From contig CAJZBQ010000026.1 in NCBI GenBank assembly GCA_914767885.1, positions 99,871 through 163,870 on the forward strand: a stretch of DNA of 64,000 nt. The letters are read 5' to 3'. The position numbers and the translations under genes were made by a program. Under the pieces are notes generated by a model that was not told where the DNA came from, ran no database searches, and was given only the letters and a program-made list of their open reading frames with translations. The stretch comes from Blepharisma stoltei (Eukaryota > Ciliophora > Heterotrichea > Heterotrichida > Blepharismidae). Position 1 is the stretch's first letter. Every line of letters begins with the position of its first letter. This document shows, piece by piece, positions 1 through 9,493 of the stretch.

Positions 1-396
1 AATTTTATAGATTAAACTAATAATCCTGATGTGATATAGCAATAGCAGCGATTTTTACATAAATTTGTGAATGATTAATAAAAATGATTTATATATTTTC
101 AATTTTTTTGCCAATTGGAAATTTATTTCTTGATTATTTTCAAACATCATCAAACACATATTATATGAATTCCTAAGTTATGCAGACATAAAAGCTTTTA
201 CAAAAATGAATTTTTTATCGCTATTAAGATTAAATTCAATAAAAACAGTCCATTAAAAAGCCAAAAAGTAAATTTTATATAATTAAATCAGCTATGCATA
301 TAAAAGAAAATAAATAATTGCTTTTACCAATTTAATAAGTTAAAATTATAAAGAGATAAGTTTTCCATTTTTTGTAGATCTGTATTTTAATTGATT
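1..396. other. AT-rich 5' flank, no gene seen
   Basis: No open frame or RNA gene is recognisable. The right half (about 180-396) is repeated with small changes at about 3230-3440 in front of the third U-box gene, so it is the upstream part of a duplicated unit and probably holds the promoter of the first U-box gene. Confidence 0.5.
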
Positions 397-1365
397 ATGG
401 TTAAGCCAGCCTCTATTCCTAAGAATTATTTATGTCCCATAACTCAAGAAATCATGGAAGACCCTGTTGTTGCTGCTGATGGATTCACATATGAGCGCAA
501 AGCCATAATGCTTTGACTTGAGCGCAACGATATTTCTTGAGCGACTGAGAAAAAATTGAAACATAAAGACCTTGTCACAAATGACCGCCTTGCCTCTGAA
601 ATTTCTAAATTTAATGAAAAAAATCCATCTCCAGACTCTTTAGAAGATAAAGCAGTTACTAGTATAGTACAGTGCCTTGAAAACAAAAGACTCCTTATTG
701 CTCAGCTGCGGATTAGTATTGTAAAACTAACTGCTGTCCAAGAAGATCTCAGCGAACACTTGCTTAACTGTAAAATTTCCAATACAGCTGGAAATAGTGC
801 AAGTATTGCAGGGACTGGTATACTTTTTACCCCTTTGGCTCTAATAGGGATCGTAACTATTATTGCGGGCAGTTTAACTTCTATCGGAACAAATGTAACC
901 CAATTTTTCATAGAGAAAAGCCTGCAGAAAAGAATGAAAAAAATTATAAAGGAAGAAGAAAAAGCTAAATTCCGCTATGAAGTTTCTCAAATGAAATCCC
1001 AATATTTCATTGGTCTGATGAATTTTGGAACAAATTGCTACCAAGTTGGCTCAAGAATATGGAAAATCATGAAGTACGCTCAGCTTTTTGAAGGCTTAAA
1101 AGCTACAAATATGACTACTAAAAGCGTATTGGGCATTGGGGGCTGGTCATCAGCAGCAGCAGCTTGCAAAGGGACGAAGTTTGCATTATCCTCAGCCTTT
1201 GGGGCTGGACTATCTGCAGTTGATATTATAATCACATGGACATTTAAAAATTCAACATTGGAACAATTTAAAATACAAATAGATAATAGAGAAAAACACA
1301 TTGAATTGTATACGAAAGAACTTGAAGATTGGGAAAAATCGTTGCCAAATGAATGGAAAATTTAA
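397..1365 (+). CDS. U-box protein with membrane hairpin, copy 1
   Basis: Predicted 322-aa protein, start ATG at 397 directly downstream of an in-frame TAA. Residues about 8-53 are a U-box ([18 protein letters not shown], then TYER), the E2-binding fold of ubiquitin ligases. Two TGA codons in the U-box fall where Trp is expected (A-I-M-L-W-L), showing UGA=Trp. A helical region follows, then a Gly/Ala-rich hydrophobic segment (about residues 129-168) and a second one (about 245-285), separated by charged helices. The hydrophobic hairpin resembles apolipoprotein-L-like membrane insertion segments, but that is a guess from pattern. Likely a membrane-associated E3 ligase. It is the first of four tandem copies and aligns almost end to end with the third (3442-4404). 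Copy 1 and copy 3 appear intact. Confidence 0.8.
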
Positions 1366-1765
1366 TGCAGCAATGCCACTAAGGAAATAATTAATTAAAG
1401 TTAGCTTTAATATTAAAGCTTTCTAAAAATATATATAAATTAAAAATTATGATGAAATAAATAAAATGCTTGCAGATAAGGTGGAATTATGGCTTGGGGA
1501 AGTACTTGATCAGCAAAGCATATTAATAAAATTAAATAAAAATAAATAAGTGCATATATTGAGGCATATTTGAAACAAAAGTTTATAAATCAGAAAATCC
1601 TGAAAATTCTGACTTAATTAATAAAAGCTGGTGTATCCATTTTTTTAAAAGAAGTATTAGCATTTTGCTTACTATTTTATCAATAAAAATTAAATTCCAT
1701 TTTTGTAGATTCCATAAATCATAAATTTACATAAATTACAAATCCCTAATAAAAATTCCTAAATT
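1366..1765. other. Intergenic, duplicated downstream flank
   Basis: No gene. The stretch around 1440-1650 matches 4550-4740 with small differences, so it belongs to the 3-kb duplicated unit of the U-box array. Confidence 0.5.
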
Positions 1766-3133
1766 ATGGTGAAGTCCAATAATGTTCCTGTAGATTTTCT
1801 ATGCCCAATCACTAAAGAGATAATGGAAGATCCTGTAGTCGCTAGTGACGGGTACACTTATGAAAGGATAGCATATGGTTTGAAAGAAGCAATACTTCGC
1901 CTTTGGCTCGAGAAGATTTTAGAAATAAAGAACTTACTGAAAACCACCGTCTCCGTTCTAAGATATCTCAATATTTAGATCAACTTCATCGGAAAACAAC
2001 CCCTTCAAATTAAGTTGAAGATGCCAACAGCCTTGTTTCCAAGAAAAAATATTATCTAAGATTTGATTTACTTTGGATAATATAAATATAAGTCGCTTTT
2101 AAAATTAAAACCATCATGACATAAAGCCTTAAGAATTGACTGCTTTGTGACATCTTTCTCCTTATTTATCTCGAAATTACTAAAATGGTGGTAATCTGTG
2201 TTGACCTATAAAAGGAGTTTTATAATTTCAATTAAATGCTGGGTGTTTGTATAGTAGTCATCCAAATCACCATCTCTGCTCCATAATTTCTCTATTTAAT
2301 GACATTGCCAACAGAAAAATCTGCTGACGTCCACAATCTGTTGACTTAAGTCAATCTATCGAGGCTCCTTTGGCTTCCGAAGAGCTCAGCAAAGTGGTTT
2401 CCACTATGCAAAGCGCAATTTCTAAGAAAAAAATATATAAGCTTCATCATAATTTATATCATTCATCTAAACGATATCAAAGAAGACCTAGAAAATAGCC
2501 TATTTGATTGCAAAATCTCCAACACTGTCAGAAATAGCGCAAGCATTGCAGGAACCGGTCTTCTTTTTACTCTATTAACCTTATTGAGCCTTAATTGCTG
2601 GCAGTTTAGCTTCTTAAGGATCCACCATAGCCCAACATTTCATAGAGAAAAATAAGCTTAAACAAATGAAACAAGTTTTAACTGATGAAGCAAAAGCTGC
2701 AGTCTGCTATGAAGTCTCTGAAATTAAAGCTCAATATTTTGTAGAAACCGCAAGTTGTGTAACGAAAGCCGTCATGATCGAGGCAAGAATTGAAAAAATG
2801 GCAAGTCAGTTGCAGACTTTGCAAGCTGTAAGAGTTGGTAATATTGCTGCGGAGCCTGTAATAAAGTTGTGAGTGATGAGGGAGTATTGGTAAGGTGCTG
2901 GGAAATTGCCGAAATATTGTGCAATAGCTGGAGTTACAATATCAAGTATCAATATCGTGATGACTTGGGCGATGAATAACTCGACCCTAGAAGAAGTTAA
3001 GAAGGAAATTGATTGCAATGAGAGGATAATTAAAATGCAGATGAGAGAGCTTGAAAACCTAGAAAAATCTATAGCTTTAGCTAATAATCCTGCTGCAGTT
3101 GTGAAAACGTCGAAATTCATTTCTAGGTATTAG
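1766..3133 (+). pseudogene. Decayed U-box/hairpin gene, copy 2
   Basis: Starts with a recognisable U-box ([23 protein letters not shown]) but loses the frame after about 70 codons. Pieces of the rest of the family follow in different frames: the NTVRNSASIAGTGLLFT-like hydrophobic segment near 2520-2580, the IEKNKLKQMKQ helix near 2640-2740, and the final ISSINIVMTWAMNNSTLEEVK segment at 2930-3010. Several TAA/TAG stops and indels separate them, and no TA-bounded deletion I tried repairs all of it. Position and similarity make it the counterpart of copy 4 (4765-5748). Confidence 0.75.
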
Positions 3134-3441
3134 ATTATGATTTTTATATAAATTTGTAATAATTAGCTTAATGACGGTTTAAAATAATCAAGAAATAAAA
3201 TTTCAATTGACAAAAAATTTGAAAATATTTAAATTACTTTAAGTATACAGACATAAAACTCTTTATAGGCTAAATTCAATAAAAACAGTCCATTAAAAAG
3301 CAATTTTATATAATTTAATTAGCTATACATATATAAGAAGAATAAATAGTTATCATATGCGATTGCTTTTATCAATTTAATAAGTTAAAATTATAAAGAG
3401 ATAAATTTCCATTAATGTAGATAATGCATTGTAATTTAATT

Positions 3442-4404
3442 ATGGTTGAGCCAGCTTCGATTCCTAAGAACTATTTGTGTCCAATAACTCAAGAAATCAT
3501 GGAAGACCCTGTTGTTGCTGCTGATGGGCGCACGTATGAGCGAGCAGCCATAATGCATTGATTTGAGCGCAACGATATTTCTCCAGTGACTGGGAAAAAT
3601 TTGAAACATAAAAATCTAGTCGAAAATTGCCGCCTTGCCTCTAAAATCTCTAAATTTAATGAAAAAAATCCATCTCCAGACTCTTTAGAAGATAAAACAG
3701 TATCTAGTGTAGAAAAATGCCTCGAAAATAAACGAGCCTACATCCTTAATCTGCGGACTACTATAATTTATCTAACTGATATCCAAGAAGATCTCAGTAG
3801 ACACTTGCTTAACTGCAAAATTTCCAATACAGCCGGAAACAGTGCAAGTATTGCAGGGACTGGTATGCTTTTTACCCCTTTAGCTCTCGTAGGAGTCGTA
3901 ACTATTGTTGCGGGCAGTTTAACTTCTATCGGAACAACAGTAACCCAATATTTCATAGAGAAAAGCCAACTGAAAAGAATGAAAAAAGTTTTATTAGAAG
4001 AAGAAAAAGCTGCTGTCCGCTATGAAGTTTCTGAAATGAAATCCCAATATTTAATTGGTCTGCTAAGTTTTGGATTAAAAAGTTACCAAATTGGCTCAAG
4101 AATATGGAAAATCATGAAGCACACTCAGCTTTTTAAAGCCTTAAAAGCTGTAGATGTGACTATTTTTTCTGCTAAAAGCGTATTAGGCATTGGAGGCTGG
4201 TCATCAGCAGTAGCAGCTTGCAAAGCAACGAAGTTTTTAAAAGTTTCAGCCTTAGGGGCTGGGCTCTCTGCATTAGATATTGTATTCACATGGGCTGTAA
4301 AAAATCCAACATTGGAAGAATTTAAAATACAAATTGATAATAAAGAGAATCTCATTGAAAAGGAGATAAAAGAACTTGAAGAATTGGAGAATGCGTTGGC
4401 ATAA
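3442..4404 (+). CDS. U-box protein with membrane hairpin, copy 3
   Basis: Predicted 320 aa from ATG at 3442. U-box at residues about 8-53 with TGA (Trp) in A-I-M-H-W-F. The rest follows copy 1 closely: NTAGNSASIAGTGMLFTPLA hydrophobic segment, a charged helix with [18 protein letters not shown], then GIGGWSSAVAACKATKF and a last hydrophobic run before an acidic C-terminus. The flanking DNA on both sides is also duplicated from copy 1 (offset 3045 bp), so this is a recent segmental tandem duplication. Predicted E3 ubiquitin ligase associated with membranes; the substrate is unknown. Confidence 0.8.
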
Positions 4405-4764
4405 ATCAAGCAAAGCTTAATGCAGCAATGCTGCTTTTAAATAATAAATTAAAAATGATTCTTTTCCTTTTTTTGAAAATTTAAGGAATAGCCTTAATAT
4501 TAAATGTTTCCAAGAAAGCTTTCTAAAAATATTTATAAATTAAAAAAATTATGATAAAAATGATTACAGATAAGATGAAATTATGGCTTGGGAAGGTACT
4601 TGACCAGCAAAGCATTGAAAAATTAAATAAAAATAAATAAATGCATATATTGAAGCATATTTGAAATAAAAGTATATAAATTAGAAAATCCTGAAAATTC
4701 TGACTTAATTAATAAAAAGCTGGCGCATCCATTTTTTTAAGACCAATGCATAAGGATTTTAAAT
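4405..4764. other. Intergenic, duplicated flank
   Basis: No gene; contains the second copy of the 1440-1650 repeat. Probable promoter of U-box copy 4 close to 4764. Confidence 0.45.
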
Positions 4765-5748
4765 ATGTCTGAGTCAGCTCACATCCCTCATGAATATCTA
4801 TGCCCGATCACTCAAGAAATGATGGAAGACCCTGTAATTGCTGCTGATGGAAACACATATGAGCGAGCTGCAATTACTAGCTGACTCAATCGCAGTAAAA
4901 CTTCCCCAGTGACTGAAAAAGACTTTAAGCATAAAAATCTTTCCGATAACTACTTCCTCCGCTATGAAATTTCTCAATTTAATAAAAAAAATCAACCAGT
5001 ATCAAGCCTTAATCAAGCAGAAGACCCTAACAAGCTACTTTCCAGCTTACAAAATTTATATATCAATAAAAAATCATACGTCGGTAAGCTGCGAACTTCT
5101 ATCATTTATCTAGCCAACATCAAAGAAGACCTAGAAAGCCACTTACTTGGCTGCAAAATTTCCAATACTGTCGGAATCAGTGCAAGTATGGCAGGTACTG
5201 GCCTTATGTTTACCCCTTTAGCATTATTAGGGATACTCACAATGATTGCAGGAAGCCTTACTTCTGTCGGCACAACAGTAACCCAATACTTCATTGAGAA
5301 AAAGCAGCTCAAAAAAATGAAAAAAATCCTAATAGATGAAGAAAAAGCTGCAGTCCGATACGAAGTCTCCATGCTTAAAGCTAAAAATTTGGTAGAAGCC
5401 AGCAATTTAGCAATGCAAAGCTACCATATTGGCTCAAGGATATGAAAAATGGTAAAAGAGTACCGAACTTTATCAGCATTAAAAGCTTTAAAGTCCACTA
5501 AAAGTATTTTTTCTTTAAAAGGAGGTTGGCCATCAATAATGGCTGCTGGGAAAAATGCCAAATTTTTGAAGGCGTCTGCTATAGGTGCTGGGCTATCAGC
5601 AATAGATATTGTGGCCACGTGGGCTGTAGAAAACTCAACATTAGAAGAAATTAAAAAACAGATTGAAAATAGAGAGAAAACTATTGAAAAGGAGGTAAAA
5701 GAAGTCCAGGAGATAGAAAAAGCGTTGGTTCAAGACAGAGAAAATTAA
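4765..5748 (+). CDS. U-box protein with membrane hairpin, copy 4
   Basis: Predicted 327 aa from ATG at 4765. The U-box ([23 protein letters not shown]) contains a TGA at A-I-T-S-W-L; a second TGA at 5443-5445 reads R-I-W-K-M. These must be Trp because the frame and homology continue past them. The hydrophobic hairpin is at about residues 130-170 and 250-285. It diverges more from copies 1 and 3 than they do from each other and corresponds to the decayed copy 2. The TAA stop is only 15 bp from the stop of the convergent SPF27 gene. Confidence 0.8.
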
Positions 5749-5763
5749 AAAATTCTAGGTTAT

Positions 5764-6390
5764 TTATTCTTTGTCTATTTTTGGTCTTTTTAATTTATTG
5801 ACCTTTCCTGCCATGCTGTTTCGAAGGATTTTGAGCTCGTTGTTTCTTTTGACGAGCTGGCTCCATTCGGTTTGGAGTGATTTTATTTGGGTTTCAGCGT
5901 TTTCCTGATCAGCTTTTCTGTGCTGGTTGATGGCTGTGTTAGTATTTTCATAGTTTTTCACTGTTTTTTCAATCCTCTTAAGATAAGAATCTAGGTCTTT
6001 TATGTGCCTTTTCCATGCTTCAGCGCCGAATTTGGTTAGAAGCTTAAGATTGCTGTTCCTCATTTCATTATAGCAAAATTGCAGTTTAGCTTTTCTTAGC
6101 TCTTCAATTGAATTTTCTGTCTCAGCTTCAGCCTTTACAGGGTTTTCTTTAGAATAATTGTCAAAAAATTCTTTAAAATAAGGCGCTGATTCAAAATTTG
6201 TCTTTGGCAAAGGTAATTCTTTTAAATAGTCCCCAGGCTCAAAAGATTTCATTTCCTTCTGAACCAGTTCATTAGCTATTTTGTTGTCATTTTCTGTATA
6301 TTTATCAAGATATGGCAGAGCGTCAACAAGATGGGAATTGGCTATTTGATAAGTCAGACGAGTCTTGAATTCTATAGCTTTTGTTTCCAT
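5764..6390 (-). CDS. Pre-mRNA-splicing factor SPF27 (BCAS2 family)
   Basis: 208-aa protein without interruptions. The N-terminus contains VDALPYLDKY, the family's hallmark DALPY motif, followed by an acidic helical region and a C-terminal coiled coil with a TEWSQLVKRNNEL segment that matches the WxxLVxKNxEI stretch of BCAS2/SPF27. Length is close to the usual 220-225 aa. Known role of the family: core subunit of the Prp19 (NineTeen) complex in the nucleus, needed for spliceosome activation. It converges on U-box copy 4 and is only 7 bp from the stop codon of the next gene upstream in the same direction. High confidence in family; the function is inferred from homology. Confidence 0.88.
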   Translation of the reverse strand: METKAIEFKTRLTYQIANSHLVDALPYLDKYTENDNKIANELVQKEMKSFEPGDYLKELPLPKTNFESAPYFKEFFDNYSKENPVKAEAETENSIEELRKAKLQFCYNEMRNSNLKLLTKFGAEAWKRHIKDLDSYLKRIEKTVKNYENTNTAINQHRKADQENAETQIKSLQTEWSQLVKRNNELKILRNSMAGKVNKLKRPKIDKE

Positions 6391-6397
6391 TTAAATT

Positions 6398-7916
6398 TTA
6401 TGATATTACATTATTATCCACTTTAAGGGAAAACTTGTCATAATTTTCCAACAAAAATGGAATTGACGCTAAAAATTGCCCAAAACTGACTCTCTCCTTT
6501 ATTTCCAGCATTTCCATCACCTCATTGACTTCTTCATCACTACAAATTGCGTCTAAAAGCCCTTTAAACCCTTCTCTCCCCATTATTTTCCCTTGGCAAT
6601 ATTGCCCAAACAGTTCTTTAAACTGATTTACTTGGTTTTTCAGCTGATTTATCTGCTTCATGTCTTGGAAATCCAGCCTATTTGATGGAATTCTAGACCT
6701 ATAGACTCCAAAATTGGTATATTCATGCACAATCATTACCCCAAAAAAAGCCTGCTTGCTTACAGTGCCTGTTAAAAAAGGGTCAAAAATGTCCTATGTA
6801 AAAACTACCCATAAAATATTGGCTTTGTCTATAATTTCTGGGGAATTTTCAGGGGTTTCACAAGGGACCCGGATGTGCTGGACCCTTGATGCATGTGTCC
6901 TCCATGGGGTAATTCCTCGTGTTTCTGGAGGGGAAACTGCATTTCCTCTGATATTTATAGGGGTTTGGCGCTTTTTTGGGCTGATTTTTGATAAATAATC
7001 AATGATTCCTTCTTTTGTGATCATTCCGCTGTCGTCTGATAATCTTTCATATAGTTTTGTATATTTTCCTGTTACTTGGGTAATTAAATTTTGGATTTTT
7101 ATTGATAAAGCAATTTTCTTCCTAGGCGGTGTAAGGTCTCTTTGTTTAAGAAGCTTAAGAGGAGGGAGAGTTAGACTTGCTTTTTGTCCAGAAATATGAA
7201 GGAATTTCTTGGGAAACTATCGTTTAAATTACCATACAACTTCAGGTTTAAGATCTTCGATGGGATCTTCTGCTTTTTTTACTGCTTTTTGGGAAGAGTT
7301 TTTAACTCTCCCCTCTGTGAGCGAGCAAAATCATTGGAAAATCTCTATTTTCATAAAAAAAAAACTACCCTCCGTCAACGAACAACCTGCATTTTGAAAC
7401 AAATTCACCAAATTATATTAGTTTTGCTTTCCAATTTTTCGCAAATCGGGAGTTTTAAAATATAGAAAAAAAATTAACCCCCCTCCGAATCTAGCGTGTT
7501 CGCTACGAGGAAGTAAGAGGATTTTCTTGGTCAAGTTTTGATATAAGAAACTAGGCTTTTTACTATTAAATTATTGAGGAAATATTATTTTAGCATAAAT
7601 AGACTATTATTTTTATTAAAAAAGGATTTTAAATAAAGTAGAACTATGAAAAAGGTCTAGAGGCCTATAAAAATTCAGAGTATCGGCTAGTTCTATCAGT
7701 GGTTTTTGAAAATAATGGGTCATAAACTCGATAGGTTCTTCCCATTATGGAGGTTTTTAAGTTAAGGCGGTTCGGGGGAGGAGTTAATACAGCAAGAGAG
7801 AGAAGTCTTTTATCTGGAGATGTGTTCTCTTCCAATCTAAGTTTTTTAGGGGATAAATAGCTTTCTAATTGTTCTGCTGCAATTTTCCAAAATTCATCTT
7901 TTGGCAGTTCTTCCAT
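6398..7916 (-). CDS. EF-hand-like protein, split by a MITE and an IES
   Basis: Starts at 7916 (MEELPKDEFWKIAAEQLESY), ends at 6398, about 380 aa after removal of the insertions; no named family recognised. The C-terminal part has two degenerate EF-hand-like units (DIFDPFLTGTVSKQAFFGVM; VSFGQFLASIPFLL). A 15-nt intron (GTAGTTTTTACATAG) lies at 6794-6808. The coding sequence is cut by a 208-bp inverted-repeat element (7306-7513) and by a TA-bounded 126-bp insertion (7542-7667). Removing each leaves a continuous frame reading EFLSKLDQENPLKNSSQKAV across the two junctions. One further joint near 7210-7235 needs a non-standard intron of about 21 nt and is not settled. A proline-rich, basic middle section (SLTLPPLKLLKQRDLTPPRK) has no known domain. 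Confidence 0.6.
7306..7513. mobile_element. Family A inverted-repeat element (208 bp)
   Basis: Ends are CTCTCCCCTCTGTGAGCG and, inverted, CGCTACGAGGAAG, flanked by TAA on both sides (7303-7305, 7514-7516). Sits in the coding sequence of the EF-hand-like gene; deleting the element and one TAA joins N-P-L to K-N-S in frame. Confidence 0.8.
7542..7667. mobile_element. TA-bounded insertion (IES-like), 126 bp
   Basis: Very AT-rich and full of stops in the host frame. Bounded by TA at 7542-7543 and 7668-7669; removing one TA plus the interior joins S-E-F-L to S-K-L-D in frame. Confidence 0.6.
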
Positions 7917-8116
7917 TTATTTAGAAATTTATCAATTTTTACCTAGGAACTGCATTTATTATAAAATAAGTCTATAAAATCTAATGAAATCTTGCTTGAA
8001 ATATTAATTATTTCATACATTAATAAAATAATACGCAGTTTTTATTTATCTTCCCATGCTCCTCATCAAAATTGATAAAAATTCATGATATTTTTTAAAA
8101 ATTACTTTATTATAAA

Positions 8117-9476
8117 ATGTCAAAAAGGCTGTTTCTCCTTCTCTCGATTTCTGTTTTTTCATTCGGACAAATATGCTCAAGCATCGACATCGGCATCCAT
8201 TTTGACAGCATCGGCAAAGTTGTATCAAACGGCAAAACCAAAGCAGAATGGACCTATCTTACCCCTACCTACAATTCTCAAGCAAATGAGCAATCTCTCA
8301 AATTTTACGTCATGAGCTCGTATCCTCAGTGAAAAGATTTCGAAAAGGTAGAATTTCACCATCAAGACGAGAACAAAACTGATGACCTAAAATGGCTTCA
8401 TATGAATGTTGCAAAAGATGAAGAAGAAATTCGGAAATTTAATCTGTCTGCTGCTTATGAAGTTACACAGGAATGCTTAAATAGAGGGTCTGGGGGTACT
8501 AAACTGCATCTAAATGTGACCTTTTATATGGCTGACTGTCCTCCCATTTCTATTAATTGGATGAAAATATGGGGTTTTATTATGAATGGGCATCATAAAG
8601 GGCTATTTTTTTATTTTTGTAAAAAATGCAGAGGTTAAGGAAAATTGATTATGTGGAGAACAGGGACAAACAAGAGATGGGCTTTCAATCGGATTCAGCA
8701 CAAAGTCGAGCGAAATTGCAGAAAATGGGAAATTGAAGCCAGCATTTGACCAGAAAACAAAAGATGATGCATATTTAGTTCCCTTTGAAGAAGAAACCAC
8801 TATAATTTATCTGCACATGCAAGAAGACACTGGGAAAGTTTACTATAACTCTCCTTTTATTATCACAGATGAAAAGGTTATATATCCTGTATTGAATGGA
8901 AGTGCTGAAAGGCCAGGATGGCTTGATCAAAATCCAAAAGAACTAGAAATCAGCTATAATTGTTTAGTAGATAATGGTAAGGTAGTAGAAATATTCTTAC
9001 TCCCACAAGCATTTTCCTATTTTTTAATTAGGAAAAACATATAAAATTGACTGGATAGCGATTTTAATTATTAAAAAAAACCAATTATTACGAATTTTCT
9101 CTTATAAAAAAGCTCTGTTTTCTATTAATTAGAAGAGTTAGTAATAGAGCTACCTTATTTTCAGAATATTCAAGCACATTTTTATAAGCAATGCGGATCC
9201 AAAAAACTCAGCAGCTCTTTTTCATTATTCTGGGCCTTTATTTATTTACTAACAGGTGGCAGCATTGCAGCATACCTAATAGCTTATGTTTATTCACAGC
9301 ACAGAAATGGAGAAAAAGGCTGGGACTTAGTGCCTTTTGGACAACACATTAAAGGACTTTTCAGGACAACCGTCCACCTCAAGCCAAAAAGTGGGCAGCC
9401 TCAAGACATGGATTTGCCAGACCTAAATGACGATAGCCTCGAAATCAATGTGCAGAGCCAGTACGGGACTGTTTAA
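8117..9476 (+). CDS. Atg27/mannose-6-phosphate-receptor-like membrane protein
   Basis: Begins with a signal peptide (MSKRLFLLLSISVFSFGQI). A Cys-containing luminal region follows, then near the C-terminus a transmembrane helix (FSLFWAFIYLLTGGSIAAYL) and a short cytosolic tail with GEKGWDLVPFGQHIKGLF. The Gly-rich membrane helix followed by G-x-x-G-x-D-x-x-P-x is typical of Atg27 and cation-independent mannose-6-phosphate-receptor-type proteins, which sort cargo between Golgi, endosome and lysosome. TGA=Trp at 8330-8332. A TA-bounded 156-bp insertion (8983-9138) breaks the C-terminal half. A second break between about 8540 and 8640 shifts the frame by one and may be another TA-bounded insertion (several TA pairs would repair it) or an indel. 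Family call moderate. Confidence 0.55.
8983..9138. mobile_element. TA-bounded insertion (IES-like), 156 bp
   Basis: Flanked by a 5-bp direct repeat TAGTA (8983-8987 and 9139-9143). Contains stops in the host frame. Deleting one repeat and the interior gives D-N-G-K-V-V-I-E-L-P-Y-F-Q in frame, joining the luminal domain to the membrane helix of the Atg27-like gene. Confidence 0.7.
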
Positions 9477-9493
9477 TAGCTATAATTAAATTA

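Noticed and set aside
397-6390. Reading TGA as stop, making most genes appear to be fragments
   Set aside because: Frames and conserved motifs continue past TGA with Trp at the expected positions in many unrelated families.
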